Positions 7,914-17,605 of a stretch of DNA of 64,000 nt are shown piece after piece. Position 1 is the stretch's first letter; each line of letters opens with the position of its first letter. A program made the position numbers and the translations under genes. The notes under the pieces are model-generated. The model ran no database searches, was not told the origin of the DNA, and saw nothing but the letters and a program-made list of their open reading frames with translations. Source of the DNA: Rhodobacter viridis. GTDB taxonomy: Bacteria; Pseudomonadota; Alphaproteobacteria; Rhodobacterales; Rhodobacteraceae. The stretch is taken from contig NZ_QJTK01000009.1 of NCBI RefSeq assembly GCF_003217355.1, forward strand, positions 101,724-165,723. Direction: 5' to 3'.

Positions 7914-8960
7914 ATGACCGAACCCGATCCGACCCTCCGCCCAGACCGCCTGCCCGAGGACGCCGACCGCGCGCTGCGGCCGCAGGTTCTGGACGATTTC
8001 GTCGGGCAAGCCGAGGCGCGGGCGAACCTGCGGGTCTTCATCGAAAGCGCGAAGATGCGCGGTCAGGCGATGGATCACACGCTGTTTCACGGCCCGCCCG
8101 GGCTTGGGAAAACCACGCTCGCGCAGATCATGGCCCGGGAACTGGGCGTGAATTTCAAGATGACCTCCGGCCCGGTTCTGGCGCGGGCGGGGGATCTGGC
8201 GGCAATCCTCACGAACCTCGAAAACCGCGACGTGCTTTTCATCGACGAGATCCACCGGATGAACCCGGCGGTCGAGGAGGTGCTTTACCCGGCGATGGAG
8301 GATTTCGAACTCGATCTGGTGATCGGCGAAGGTCCGGCCGCGCGCACCGTGCGGATCGAATTGCAGCCCTTCACCCTCGTCGGCGCCACCACACGCCTCG
8401 GCCTGCTCACCACGCCGTTGCGCGACCGTTTCGGGATCCCGACGCGGCTGCAATTCTACACCGAGGACGAACTCGATCTGATCGTCAGCCGCGGCGCCCG
8501 GCTTTTGGGCATTCCCGCCGACCCAGATGGCACCCGCGAGATCGCCAAACGCGCCCGCGGCACGCCGCGCATCGCCGGGCGCCTTCTGCGCCGGGTCGTC
8601 GATTTCGCGCTGGTCGAGGGCGACGGGCGGCTGACCCGCAAGCTGGCCGACAATGCGCTGACCCGGCTCGGCGTCGATCATCTGGGGCTCGATGGCGCCG
8701 ACCGCCGCTACATGATGTTGATGGCCGAACATTACGGCGGCGGGCCGGTGGGGGTGGAAACGCTCTCGGCCGCGCTCTCGGAAAGCCGCGATGCGCTGGA
8801 AGAGGTGATCGAGCCTTACCTCTTGCAACAGGGTCTCATTCAGCGCACGCCGCGCGGGCGGATGCTGGGGCATCGGGCCTGGCGGCATCTGGGGCTTGAG
8901 GCGCCGGTGCAGCCGGTCGCGCAAACTCCGGTCCAGACCGACCTTTTCGACGCGGGCTGA
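7914..8960 (+). CDS. ruvB: Holliday junction branch migration ATPase RuvB
   Basis: A 348-residue AAA+ motor that drives branch migration as a hexamer with RuvA. Walker A is [13 protein letters not shown], Walker B is LFIDEIHRM, sensor I is GATTRLG, and the arginine finger region is [11 protein letters not shown] winged-helix DNA-binding domain follows, ending near [13 protein letters not shown]. Length is normal for the family. Confidence 0.97.
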   Translation: MTEPDPTLRPDRLPEDADRALRPQVLDDFVGQAEARANLRVFIESAKMRGQAMDHTLFHGPPGLGKTTLAQIMARELGVNFKMTSGPVLARAGDLAAILTNLENRDVLFIDEIHRMNPAVEEVLYPAMEDFELDLVIGEGPAARTVRIELQPFTLVGATTRLGLLTTPLRDRFGIPTRLQFYTEDELDLIVSRGARLLGIPADPDGTREIAKRARGTPRIAGRLLRRVVDFALVEGDGRLTRKLADNALTRLGVDHLGLDGADRRYMMLMAEHYGGGPVGVETLSAALSESRDALEEVIEPYLLQQGLIQRTPRGRMLGHRAWRHLGLEAPVQPVAQTPVQTDLFDAG

Positions 8961-8995
8961 CTGGACGCGCCGCCCGAGCGGTGTATCCTTGGCCC

Positions 8996-9406
8996 ATGTC
9001 CACTGCCCTGCCCCCCCGTTTCCCCGTCACCGAGGCCCAGATCGAGGCCGTGGTGGCCGAGTTCTATGCCCGCGTCCGCGCCCATCCCGAACTGGCGCCG
9101 ATCTTTGCCGCGCATGTGAAAGACTGGGCGCATCACGAGGCGAAGATCGCCCGGTTCTGGAAAGGCTCGATCCTGCACATGCAGGGCTACGAGGGCAGCC
9201 CGATGATCTCGCACCGCCGCGCGGGCGATGTGGAGGGCGGGCATTTCCCGCTCTGGCTCGCCACCTTTGACGCGGTGCTGCACGACACGCTGGACCCGGT
9301 GGCGGCGGCGGGCTGGTCCGCCTTGGCGCATCGGATCGGCAAGGGGCTCAGGATGGGGGTCGAGGATGTCGGCCGCCCGCCGGATGCGGTGCCCAATCTG
9401 CGCTGA
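8996..9406 (+). CDS. Group III truncated haemoglobin
   Basis: A 136-residue haem globin of the group III (P) truncated class. HHEAKIARFWKGSILHM and the likely proximal histidine in GGHFPLWLATF match that class. Members bind oxygen or nitric oxide, and the physiological role here is unknown. It starts 35 bases after ruvB with a weak ribosome site, so it may be read through from ruvCAB. A repeat copy lies just past its stop. It faces the minus-strand ycjF gene. Confidence 0.85.
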   Translation: MSTALPPRFPVTEAQIEAVVAEFYARVRAHPELAPIFAAHVKDWAHHEAKIARFWKGSILHMQGYEGSPMISHRRAGDVEGGHFPLWLATFDAVLHDTLDPVAAAGWSALAHRIGKGLRMGVEDVGRPPDAVPNLR

Positions 9407-9420
9407 GGCGCCCCTGCCCC

Positions 9421-9455
9421 CGCGGGGAAAGGGCGTATTTGCGCCAAGAAGAAAC
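9421..9455 (-). repeat. Dispersed intergenic repeat (copy C)
   Basis: On the minus strand it reads TTTCTTCTTGGCGCAAATAC followed by a G/C-rich tail. It occupies the 56-base gap between the convergent globin and ycjF genes, where a transcription end would be expected. Confidence 0.75.
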
Positions 9456-9462
9456 GACAGGC

Positions 9463-10467
9463 TCAGTCTTCGTCCTTCGATCTGGTGAAGACGCCTTTCA
9501 GTGCGCCGCCGGTCAGTTGCGTGACTTTCGGGCGGGCGAGCGCGGTGAAGGGCATCGGGCGGCACACCTCCATCGCCGCGATGCCGACGCGGGCGGTCAG
9601 CGCGCCGTTGATCACGCCCTCGCCGAAGCGGCGCGAGATCTTGGCGGCCAGATGGCCCCCGGTCATCGTCTCGATCAGGTCATCGCCCGCCGAAACCGCC
9701 CCCGTCGCGATCACATGCGTCATCACCGTGCGGGCCAGCCGCAGCGCGCCGAGGCTGCCCGCGCGACCACCGTAAACCTCGGCGACGCCGCGGATCATCC
9801 GCAGGTTGGCGATCAGCGCCGTCGCCACATCGGCCAGCGCCAGCGGCACCAACGCCGTCACCGTCGCCACCGTGCGCGAGGCCGCCTCGATTTCGAGACG
9901 CGCGGCGGCATCAAGCGGCGCCATCAGTTCGGTTTCCGTGAGCCGCAGCAGGGTCTGGGTGTCGAGCTGCTCGGGTGCGCGTTCGCGCAGGCGGGCCAGC
10001 GACCATTTCATCTCGGGCCGCGCCGAATAGAGCTTCGCCATCCGATCGACCGCCTTGCGTGCGGCGCGCAGATCGTCGCGGTTCGCCGCGTCGATCACCT
10101 CCTGATGCAGCTTGTCGAGCCGACCGAGTTTCGCATAGGCGGTCAGTTCGCGCAGACCGACCAGCACGCAGGCGATCAGGAACAGGATCAGAAGGCCCGT
10201 CGCCACCCAGCCGAGGATCGGATTGGCAGCAAAGAGCCCGGTGACGAAATTCCAAAGGGCGACGGTGACAAGGAAGCTGACCAGCGCTCCTGTCGCCTGC
10301 CAGAAGAACCGCGTCAGCCGCGAGCGCGGCCGGGCGGCCAGTTTCGCCGCAATCTGCATGGCGCGGCCTTGCGGGGCCGCGTCGAAGGCGGGGGCGTCGA
10401 TCACCGGCGGCGCCTCGGCGGGCGAGGCGGGCGGGGCGTCCAGTTCCAGAATGACAGGTCGTTTCAC
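9463..10467 (-). CDS. ycjF: UPF0283 / YcjF-type membrane protein (DUF697)
   Basis: A 334-residue inner membrane protein of the YcjF/TIGR01620 family. Residues 1-45 are Ala/Pro-rich and disordered. Two membrane segments follow (about 56-75 and 83-105). The rest is a DUF697-like helical domain ending in a short acidic tail. Its start overlaps the ycjX stop, the same ycjX-ycjF pairing as in the E. coli psp region. No psp genes are seen here. Function is unsettled, and envelope stress has been proposed for the family. Confidence 0.85.
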   Translation of the reverse strand: MKRPVILELDAPPASPAEAPPVIDAPAFDAAPQGRAMQIAAKLAARPRSRLTRFFWQATGALVSFLVTVALWNFVTGLFAANPILGWVATGLLILFLIACVLVGLRELTAYAKLGRLDKLHQEVIDAANRDDLRAARKAVDRMAKLYSARPEMKWSLARLRERAPEQLDTQTLLRLTETELMAPLDAAARLEIEAASRTVATVTALVPLALADVATALIANLRMIRGVAEVYGGRAGSLGALRLARTVMTHVIATGAVSAGDDLIETMTGGHLAAKISRRFGEGVINGALTARVGIAAMEVCRPMPFTALARPKVTQLTGGALKGVFTRSKDED

Positions 10468-11867
10468 AGCTTGTCCCCGATCAGGAATTCGGCGGCGCGG
10501 TCGATGCGGATATGCGGCGGGCCCTCACCCGGACGCAAAACGCCCGGCGCAGGCGCAAAGTTCATCAGGCCGAAATCGGCATCGAGCCACTCCTCGGCAC
10601 CGTCGCGGGCCGGGGTGAGCAGCTCGGCCGGGTCGGTCGGCAATTCGCCCGGGTAAAGCGCGACCGAGCGACCATCGGCCAGACGCCCCCGCACTGCGGG
10701 CAGGTCTTCACCGGAATGCGGGATGATATCCTCGGTCGTGGTGCGCAGCGAGGCCAGCGACATCGCCTCGGTCTCGGCACCCGCGAAACTGGCGCGGTCC
10801 TTGGCTTCGCGCAGAAGCGCCTCGGTGATCGCGGTCAGTTTCGCGTGCTGGATGTGATGCAGATGGTCGGCCTTGGTCGCGGCAAACAGGATCCGCTCGA
10901 CCCGTTTCGCGCCCAGAAGCGTCAGCAGGAACCCGGGCACGCCGGGGCGGAAGGCCGAGAGGATCGCCGCCATCGACTGGCGCAGATCCTCCAGGGCGGC
11001 AGGCCCGGCGTGAATGGCGCCCAGCACATCGACCAGCACCACCTGCCGGTCGATGCGGGCAAAGTGATCGCGGAAGAAGGGCTTCACCACCTCGCGCTTG
11101 TAGGCGTCGAACCGGCGTTCCATCTCGCGCCCGAGCGAGTCGCGCGGATAGGTCGCGGGCGGGATCGGCGCGAAGGTCAAGACCGGCGAGCCCGCCATTT
11201 CCCCCGGCAACAGGAACCGCCCGGGCGAGCAATCGGAAAAGCCCGCCTCGCGCGAGGCGATCAGATGCGCGGTGAAGGAGTCCGACAGTGCCTTCGCCTC
11301 GGTTTCCGAAAACCGGGCGTAAAGGTCGATCTCGTCGAGCTTTTGCAGGAAGTCGTCCGAGCCGGGGCGGCCGGGCAGACGGTCAAGAACCCCCGCCGAC
11401 CATTCCTCGAAGGTCTTTTCGATCAGGCCAAGGTCCAGAAGCCATTCGCCCGGATAGTCGACGATATCGAGATGCACGGTGCGCGGCTTGTAAAGCGCGC
11501 CCAGCATCCCCGAGGGTTGCAGCCGGAAGCTGAGCCGCAGTTCCGAGACCGCCCGCGTGCCCTCGGGCCAGGAGGGCGTGGGGCCGGTCATGCTGGCGAG
11601 ATGGCTTTCATAGTCGAACCGCGGCACGGTGTCGTCGGGCTGCGGCTTGAGGTAAGCGGCGCGGATGCGGCCTGCCCCGGTCAGCGCGGGCATCCGGCCG
11701 CGGTCGAGCAGGTTTGCCACCAGCGAGGTGATGAAGACGGTCTTGCCCGCGCGCGAGAGCCCGGTGACCCCAAGCCGGATCACCGGCTCGAACAGGGCTT
11801 CTGAAACCGAGGAGCTGAGCCCCTCGATGCTGCGGCCGATGTCCTCGGCAAGGTCGGTGATGCCCAC
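10464..11867 (-). CDS. ycjX: YcjX family P-loop protein (DUF463)
   Basis: A 467-residue nucleotide-binding protein of the YcjX family. The P-loop is [10 protein letters not shown] near residue 40, and [13 protein letters not shown] is a likely Walker B region. I chose the GTG at 11867, because GGAAAGG sits seven bases upstream and the protein then starts MGITDLAED and matches E. coli YcjX in length (465). ATG codons at 11888 and 11912 are alternatives. It is transcribed with ycjF (4-base overlap). Confidence 0.87.
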   Translation of the reverse strand: MGITDLAEDIGRSIEGLSSSVSEALFEPVIRLGVTGLSRAGKTVFITSLVANLLDRGRMPALTGAGRIRAAYLKPQPDDTVPRFDYESHLASMTGPTPSWPEGTRAVSELRLSFRLQPSGMLGALYKPRTVHLDIVDYPGEWLLDLGLIEKTFEEWSAGVLDRLPGRPGSDDFLQKLDEIDLYARFSETEAKALSDSFTAHLIASREAGFSDCSPGRFLLPGEMAGSPVLTFAPIPPATYPRDSLGREMERRFDAYKREVVKPFFRDHFARIDRQVVLVDVLGAIHAGPAALEDLRQSMAAILSAFRPGVPGFLLTLLGAKRVERILFAATKADHLHHIQHAKLTAITEALLREAKDRASFAGAETEAMSLASLRTTTEDIIPHSGEDLPAVRGRLADGRSVALYPGELPTDPAELLTPARDGAEEWLDADFGLMNFAPAPGVLRPGEGPPHIRIDRAAEFLIGDKL

Positions 11868-11994
11868 TGCGCTGCCTTTCCCGGTCATTCTGATTGAGGC
11901 GAAGATAGGCATTGCCCCAACCGATTCACAGAGGGGAAAGCAGCGCACCCCCGGGGCCATTGCGCAAAACCCGCGGCCGCGCTATCGCCGGGAC

Positions 11995-12762
11995 ATGCCC
12001 AGATTTGCCTTCAGGATCGAATATGACGGCGGCCCCTTTGCCGGATGGCAAAGGCAGGCTGTGCTTCCCTCGGTGCAAGGCGCGGTGGAGGCGGCTCTGG
12101 ACCGGCTCGAACCCGGCGAACATACGATTGCCGCCGCCGGGCGGACCGATGCCGGGGTGCATGCGACCGCGCAGGTGGCCCATGCCGATCTGACGAAAGA
12201 CTGGAACCCGTTCCGGCTCTCCGAGGCGCTGAACCACCATCTGCGGCCCGAACCGGTGGCGATCGTCGCCTGTGCGCGGGTGAGCGACGACTTCCACGCC
12301 AGGTTTTCCGCGATCGAGCGGCGCTATCTGTTTCGCCTGATCACACGCCGCGCGCCGATGGTGCATGAGCGCGGCAAGGTCTGGCATGTGCAAAACCCGC
12401 TCGATGTCGCGGCGATGCGCGACGCCGCAGCGCATCTGATCGGCCTGCATGATTTCACCACCTTCCGTGCCACGATGTGTCAGGCGAAATCACCGGTGAA
12501 GACGCTTGATGAAATCCGCATCGAGGAAATCGCCCTGCCGAACGGGCGCGAAATCCGCTTTCATCTGCGCGCGCGCAGTTTCCTGCACAATCAGGTGCGC
12601 TCGATCGTTGGCACTTTGGAGAGGGTGGGCGCAGGCAGCTGGACACCCGAGGATGTGCGCCAAGCGCTTGCCGCACGTGACCGCGCGGCTTGCGGGCCGG
12701 TCTGCCCGCCGCAGGGGCTTTACCTGTGCGGCGTCGGCTATCCGGACGATCCCTTCGTCTGA
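11995..12762 (+). CDS. truA: tRNA pseudouridine(38-40) synthase TruA
   Basis: A 255-residue pseudouridine synthase acting on positions 38-40 of the tRNA anticodon arm. The catalytic aspartate lies in [17 protein letters not shown]. The N-terminus [13 protein letters not shown] and the later [13 protein letters not shown] are family blocks. The ATG at 11995 gives the normal length, although the frame is open much further upstream across the divergent ycjX. Its stop is one base from the end of the convergent polysaccharide gene. Confidence 0.96.
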   Translation: MPRFAFRIEYDGGPFAGWQRQAVLPSVQGAVEAALDRLEPGEHTIAAAGRTDAGVHATAQVAHADLTKDWNPFRLSEALNHHLRPEPVAIVACARVSDDFHARFSAIERRYLFRLITRRAPMVHERGKVWHVQNPLDVAAMRDAAAHLIGLHDFTTFRATMCQAKSPVKTLDEIRIEEIALPNGREIRFHLRARSFLHNQVRSIVGTLERVGAGSWTPEDVRQALAARDRAACGPVCPPQGLYLCGVGYPDDPFV

Positions 12763-12763
12763 A

Positions 12764-14698
12764 TTATTCCGCGGGCAGTTCCGTGGCACGCCCGGCGCGC
12801 TGCGCCTGCACGACCTGACATTGCAGCGCCTCCGACGGCAGGCTTTGCGGCGCGTATTCCGGCACGGCCCGGGCCACCACCGCGATCACATCGGCATCCG
12901 TCCCGCGCTCGATCGCCTCGCGCAGGTCGCGCAGCGCCGCCGCCGTGGCGAGCTCTGACAGATGATCCTCGCGCACCGAGATGATCTTCGGATGCGCCGT
13001 GGTCTGGGCGCCCTTGCGCACCATCAGCTCTTCATGCAGCTTTTCGCCCGGACGCAGGCCCGTGGTGACGATCTCGATGTCGCCATCGGGGTTGTGCACA
13101 TCGCGCACGGTGAACCCCGAGCTTTCGATCAGCCGCCGCGCCAGCTCGATGATCTTCACCGGCTTGCCCATGTCGAGTACGAAGACCTCGCCCCCCTCGG
13201 CAAAGGACCCGGCAAGCAGCACGAGCCGCGAGGCTTCCTGAATCGTCATGAAATAGCGCGTCACCCGCTTGTCGGTCAGCGTGACCGGACCGCCGCGAGC
13301 GATCTGTTCCTGAAACAGCGGCACGACGGAGCCGGACGAGCCAAGCACGTTGCCAAACCGCACGATCGAGAACAGGGTATGGCCCGGACGCGCCGCCAGA
13401 TCCTGAATGATCAGCTCGGCCAGCCGTTTCGAGGCGCCCATCAGGTTGCCCGGCCGCACCGCCTTGTCGGTCGACACCAGCACGAAGCGCTTGACCTGCG
13501 CCTCGCGCGCGGCCCGCGCCAGAACCGCGGTGCCAAGCACGTTGTTCGCCATGCCCGCCCGGGCATTGACCTCGACCAGCGGCACATGCTTGTAGGCGGC
13601 GGCATGCAGCACGATCTCGATGCCATGTTGCTCGAGCACCTGCATGACCTGCACGCGATCCGCGACCGAGCCGAGCACCGGGACGATTTCGACGCCGGTG
13701 GATTCCGCCAGCACCCGCATCTCGGCTTCGGCATTGTAAAGCGCGAGTTCGGACAGCTCGTAGAGCACCAGCTTCCTCGGACGGCAGGCAACGACCTGAC
13801 GGCAAAGCTCGAGCCCGATCGAGCCCCCGGCCCCCGAAATCAGCACTTTGGCATCACGATAGGCGTTGCGCCCCGCGGTCAATTCGTGGCTGAGCGGATC
13901 GCGGCACAAAAGCGCGGCGGTGCCGACCGGGCGCAGCAGGTCGAGCAACTCCTTGCCGCCGTGGATCTGGGTGAAGGCGGGCAGGCTGTGCACCTGCAGC
14001 CCCAGATTTTCGAGCCGCTTTGACAGGAAGGTCTGCTTGTCGGTCGAGACCGAAGGCATCGCGAGGATCACCCGATTGATCTTGTATTGCTCGATCACCC
14101 GGGCGGCATGCACACCGGAATGGATCGGCACGCCGTTCATCGTCATGCCGGCGAGCGTCGCGTTGTCGTCCAGAAACGCGCAGACGACGAAATCGTCGCT
14201 GTCGCGCAGCTCGCGCGCCAGCGCCATGCCGGTGCGACCCGCGCCGTAGATCGCCACGCGCGAGAGCGTGCGCGCGTTGCGATAGATCGCGATCAGAAGC
14301 TGCGTCAGCCCCACGCGGGTGAAGAAGAAGGCGGTGAAATAGAGCAGCCCGAACACCACATGTTGGCCGGAAGCTTGATCCACCGCAGCAAATCTGGATT
14401 GCAGTGCCGAGGTCAGCGTGAGCGCTGCCGCCAGCACGGCCGAGCGCGTCACCGCCTCGCCCTGATAGTCGCGCAGCTTGATCTGCGACAGGCCCAGCAG
14501 GTGACTGAGCACCCCGGCCTCGACCAGAAGCAACGGCAGTTCCAGCACATGCGACAGGATCAGCGACAGTGTCGCGCTGCCTTCGCTCAACAAAAGCAGC
14601 GCGAGACAAAAGCTCAGCGGAACCAAAAGAAGATCGACCGCGATGAGGATCGAGGACTTTTGCCTCCGGCTGAGCGAGATGATCGATTTCAAGAGCAC
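12764..14698 (-). CDS. Nucleoside-diphosphate sugar epimerase/dehydratase (WbpM/CapD/PglF type)
   Basis: A 644-residue membrane enzyme of the long FlaA1/WbpM class, which typically converts UDP-GlcNAc to a 4-keto-6-deoxy sugar for surface glycans. Four N-terminal membrane segments (about 10-130) are followed by a CoA-binding-like Rossmann domain (YGAGRTGMALA). The catalytic SDR domain has GAGGSIGLELC, VSTDKAV, and MGASKR in place of the usual YxxxK, as in this class. I chose GTG 14698, which follows GGAGCGGGG. A TTG at 14719 is the alternative. It begins a block of four polysaccharide genes. Confidence 0.88.
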   Translation of the reverse strand: MLLKSIISLSRRQKSSILIAVDLLLVPLSFCLALLLLSEGSATLSLILSHVLELPLLLVEAGVLSHLLGLSQIKLRDYQGEAVTRSAVLAAALTLTSALQSRFAAVDQASGQHVVFGLLYFTAFFFTRVGLTQLLIAIYRNARTLSRVAIYGAGRTGMALARELRDSDDFVVCAFLDDNATLAGMTMNGVPIHSGVHAARVIEQYKINRVILAMPSVSTDKQTFLSKRLENLGLQVHSLPAFTQIHGGKELLDLLRPVGTAALLCRDPLSHELTAGRNAYRDAKVLISGAGGSIGLELCRQVVACRPRKLVLYELSELALYNAEAEMRVLAESTGVEIVPVLGSVADRVQVMQVLEQHGIEIVLHAAAYKHVPLVEVNARAGMANNVLGTAVLARAAREAQVKRFVLVSTDKAVRPGNLMGASKRLAELIIQDLAARPGHTLFSIVRFGNVLGSSGSVVPLFQEQIARGGPVTLTDKRVTRYFMTIQEASRLVLLAGSFAEGGEVFVLDMGKPVKIIELARRLIESSGFTVRDVHNPDGDIEIVTTGLRPGEKLHEELMVRKGAQTTAHPKIISVREDHLSELATAAALRDLREAIERGTDADVIAVVARAVPEYAPQSLPSEALQCQVVQAQRAGRATELPAE

Positions 14699-14828
14699 GC
14701 GCGCGCCCCGCTCCCACAATTAATGCGTGTGCAGAATACCGACGGACCGGTTCGGGTCAACGGCGTGCTGACCAAAACCACGCCTATTGCCCGGAACCAT
14801 TGCAAAAAGGCCGCGCTATCGGCGGCAA

Positions 14829-15434
14829 TCAGCTTATCATTCGTGCGATGGTGCGACCGATCAGCCGCAAATCGAAGCAGACCGACGCGTGGCGCGCATA
14901 GATCAGATCGAGCCGCGCCTTCGCCGGGATGCACAGGCGGCAGTAGATGCGGTCGGTTTCCGCCGCGCTGCGCGAGCGGGCCAGCAACCACTCCTCGTGA
15001 CGGTGGTAGTGGATCGAGGCAAGGCCGGTCACCCCGGGACGAGACTTCAGAACCTCGGCATAGACCTCGGGGAAACGCTCGACATATTCGCGCAGCGGCG
15101 GCCGCGGCCCGACGAAGCTGATGTCGCCACGCAGGATGTTCCAGAGTTGCGGCAGCTCATCAAGGCGGACGCGGCGCAACACCCGGCCGACCGGCGTGAT
15201 CCGCGCCGCCTTGTCGGCGCCCGAAACCCCTGCATCGGTCGCCACGACGGTCATGGTGCGAAATTTCCACAGCCGGAAGGCCTGCGTGGGGGTCTTCATC
15301 CGCTCGGCGGCATAGAAGAACGGGCGCCCCTGTGTCAGGGCGAGCGCAAGCAGCACGACCGCCCCGATTGCTGCGATCACCGGCAGGATCAAAAGCGCGA
15401 AACAGATGTCGAAAAGTCGCTTCGTCCAGCTCAT
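14829..15434 (-). CDS. Undecaprenyl-phosphate sugar transferase (initiating glycosyltransferase)
   Basis: A 201-residue short bacterial sugar transferase (WcaJ/PglC C-terminal type) that moves a sugar phosphate onto undecaprenyl phosphate at the membrane. One N-terminal membrane hairpin (about 8-35) precedes the conserved KFRTM, DELPQLWNIL and DISFVGPRPP blocks. It lacks the long four-helix N-terminal part of WcaJ. The start overlaps the upstream epimerase stop by four bases, so the two are co-translated. It sits 130 bases before the epimerase/dehydratase, which suggests shared glycan synthesis. Confidence 0.9.
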   Translation of the reverse strand: MSWTKRLFDICFALLILPVIAAIGAVVLLALALTQGRPFFYAAERMKTPTQAFRLWKFRTMTVVATDAGVSGADKAARITPVGRVLRRVRLDELPQLWNILRGDISFVGPRPPLREYVERFPEVYAEVLKSRPGVTGLASIHYHRHEEWLLARSRSAAETDRIYCRLCIPAKARLDLIYARHASVCFDLRLIGRTIARMIS

Positions 15435-16315
15435 GCCCGTCCCTCCTCGAAGCGCAGATCGGCGAGGATGGCCGCGGCCGTCACAGGCAGATCGGGCACA
15501 AGACCGAGCGCAAGCGCCCGCGTCACCGAAAGTTCGACCGTTGCGATCGCCTCGGGCGGCGCCGGGTCAGACTGCCAGCCTTCGCCCGCGGCCCGCAAGA
15601 GCGCGTCCATTCCGACGACCCCCGGCAGCGCCAGATTGATCACCCCGGGCAGCGTCGCGCCACCAAGCGACAAGCGAACAAGCCGCGCCAGCGCCCGCGC
15701 CAGCGCCTGCGGCCCGATATAGCTGCGCCGCGGCGCAAATCCGTCCGGAAAGACATGCAGCCTGCGCCCGCCTTGCGGGGCCGGTTGCCCCAAAAGCGCA
15801 TCCGCCCCCGCGACATTGCCGATACGCAAGACCACCGCCCCCGGGCGTCCGGCCGCCACGGCCTCCATCGCGACCTTGGCGCGGCCATAGTCCGACACCG
15901 GTGCCGGGGCGTCTTCCTCGCGGCAGAGCGGCACCATCGGCACCCCATAGACCGCCGCCGACGAGGCCAGGAACACCGGCCGCCCCGCAGCCTGATCGAG
16001 CACGAGCGCGGCAAGGCTGCGATGCACCGACAGCACCTCGGCCGTGCCCCGCGTCGGACCGGCGAGCATCAGCACCGCATCGGCGGCCGCCATCGCCTGC
16101 GACAGCGCCTCGGGCGCGGCCAGCGGGTCGAAGACCGTCGTCGGCCCGCCGAAGGCCGCGAAGTCTGCGGGCCTGCGCGCCTGCCACACGAGGCGCGGCG
16201 CCGCGGTGCCCGACAGGCTCCAGGCGTGGCGCAAAAGCCCGCCCAGCCGCCCGGATCCGCCCAGAACGAGCAGGCGCGGAAAGTCCAGCTTGAGGTTTGA
16301 CGTGAATGAACGCAT
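15431..16315 (-). CDS. NAD-dependent epimerase/dehydratase
   Basis: A 294-residue extended short-chain dehydrogenase. It has a Rossmann motif LLVLGGSGRLGG near residue 17, an active-site serine region SSAAVYG, and YGRAK as the YxxxK catalytic pair. Substrate unknown, but its neighbours imply a nucleotide sugar or lipid-linked sugar. The ATG at 16315 is preferred over a start at 16357. It is divergent from the Wza-like gene, with an 84-base shared promoter region. Confidence 0.82.
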   Translation of the reverse strand: MRSFTSNLKLDFPRLLVLGGSGRLGGLLRHAWSLSGTAAPRLVWQARRPADFAAFGGPTTVFDPLAAPEALSQAMAAADAVLMLAGPTRGTAEVLSVHRSLAALVLDQAAGRPVFLASSAAVYGVPMVPLCREEDAPAPVSDYGRAKVAMEAVAAGRPGAVVLRIGNVAGADALLGQPAPQGGRRLHVFPDGFAPRRSYIGPQALARALARLVRLSLGGATLPGVINLALPGVVGMDALLRAAGEGWQSDPAPPEAIATVELSVTRALALGLVPDLPVTAAAILADLRFEEGRA

Positions 16316-16399
16316 AGACTTGACTGCCGAAAAACGGGTGACTCGTTGGTGGGACAAGCCTTAACACCCGCGGCGAGACGCTGGAACGGGGGAACGTGA

Positions 16400-17524
16400 A
16401 TGCTGTCGAAACCGGGACTCGTCGTCGCCGTACTGCTGACTGCGGTATTTTCGGGCTGCACGCTGCCGCGCGGCGCCGCGATGCAAAGCGAAATCCTCAG
16501 CAACGCCGACGACAAGACCCCCAGCTTCGCGCATTACCCTGTCGATTCAAAATTGCTGTCCGAGCTGTCCGACTGGCCCGCAGCCAAAAGTGCCGCCGCG
16601 AAACGGTCCTGGATCAAGGGCGGCAGCGGTGGCGCGGGTCAGGTGCTGGCCGCGGGGGACACCGTGGCCCTGTCGATCTGGGAAGGCGGGCAGAACAAGC
16701 TGCTGACCAGCGAAGGCGCCCCCACGACGCAGATCGCCCCCACCACCGTGGCGAACAACGGTCAGATCTTCGTGCCCTATGTCGGCGCCGTGAAGGTCTC
16801 GGGCCTCAGCATCGAGGCCGCGCGCGAGAAGGTGCAGCAATCCGTCACCGCGCTGATCCCCGAAGCGCAGGTGCAGTTGGCCGCAACGCCGGGCAAGGGC
16901 AATGCCGTCTCGCTGATCGGTGGCGTCTCCAATCCGGGCACGATCCCGCTTGTCGACCGCTCGCTGACGGTTCTGGGCGCGATTTCGGAAGCCGGCGGCG
17001 TGCAGGCCTCGATCGAGAACCCGCAAGTGCGGCTTTACCGCGGCGGCAAGGTCTATGAGACCTCGATGCAGCGCGTGCTCGATGATCCCGCACTCGATAC
17101 CGGGCTGCGGCCGGGCGACAAGCTGATGGTGCTGAAGGACGATCGCAACTTCCTCTCGCTGGGGGCGGCGGGCGTCGAAAAGATCATTCCCTTCCCGAAG
17201 GATCACGTGAACGCGCTTGAGGCCGTGACGCTGGCAGGCGGCATCAACGACTCCCGCGCCAATCCGAAAGGCGTGCTGATCCTGCGCGAATATCCCGCAA
17301 GCGCCGTGCGCAGCGACGCGACGCAGGGGCCGCAGAATGCCCGCGTGGTGTTCTCGATGGATCTGACCACCTCGGAAGGCCTGTTCTCGGCGCAGAATTT
17401 CGAAGTGCAGCCGAATGATCTCGTGCTCGCCACCGAAAGCGCGCTGGTCAACACCCGGACGATCCTTGGGCTCTTTGGCTCGACGCTGGGTCTGGCGCGC
17501 ACGGCGGATGCGGTCGCGAACTGA
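16400..17524 (+). CDS. Polysaccharide export lipoprotein (Wza/OMA family)
   Basis: A 374-residue outer membrane polysaccharide export protein. A lipoprotein signal ends at AVFSGC, with the lipidated cysteine at residue 20. Poly_export and SLBB-like blocks follow (GDTVALSIWEGG, IFVPYVGAVKVSG, LRPGDKLMV). It would form the outer membrane channel for capsule or exopolysaccharide. The expected partners (Wzc-like co-polymerase, Wzx, Wzy) are not in this window, so the block here is incomplete. GGGGGA precedes the ATG. Confidence 0.9.
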   Translation: MLSKPGLVVAVLLTAVFSGCTLPRGAAMQSEILSNADDKTPSFAHYPVDSKLLSELSDWPAAKSAAAKRSWIKGGSGGAGQVLAAGDTVALSIWEGGQNKLLTSEGAPTTQIAPTTVANNGQIFVPYVGAVKVSGLSIEAAREKVQQSVTALIPEAQVQLAATPGKGNAVSLIGGVSNPGTIPLVDRSLTVLGAISEAGGVQASIENPQVRLYRGGKVYETSMQRVLDDPALDTGLRPGDKLMVLKDDRNFLSLGAAGVEKIIPFPKDHVNALEAVTLAGGINDSRANPKGVLILREYPASAVRSDATQGPQNARVVFSMDLTTSEGLFSAQNFEVQPNDLVLATESALVNTRTILGLFGSTLGLARTADAVAN

Positions 17525-17605
17525 TCGGCTGACACCGATACAATCCGGTCTCTGGACCTTTCGGCGCGGCTGTGGCTAGGGTCGCGCCCGACAAAGGAGA
17601 CCGTC

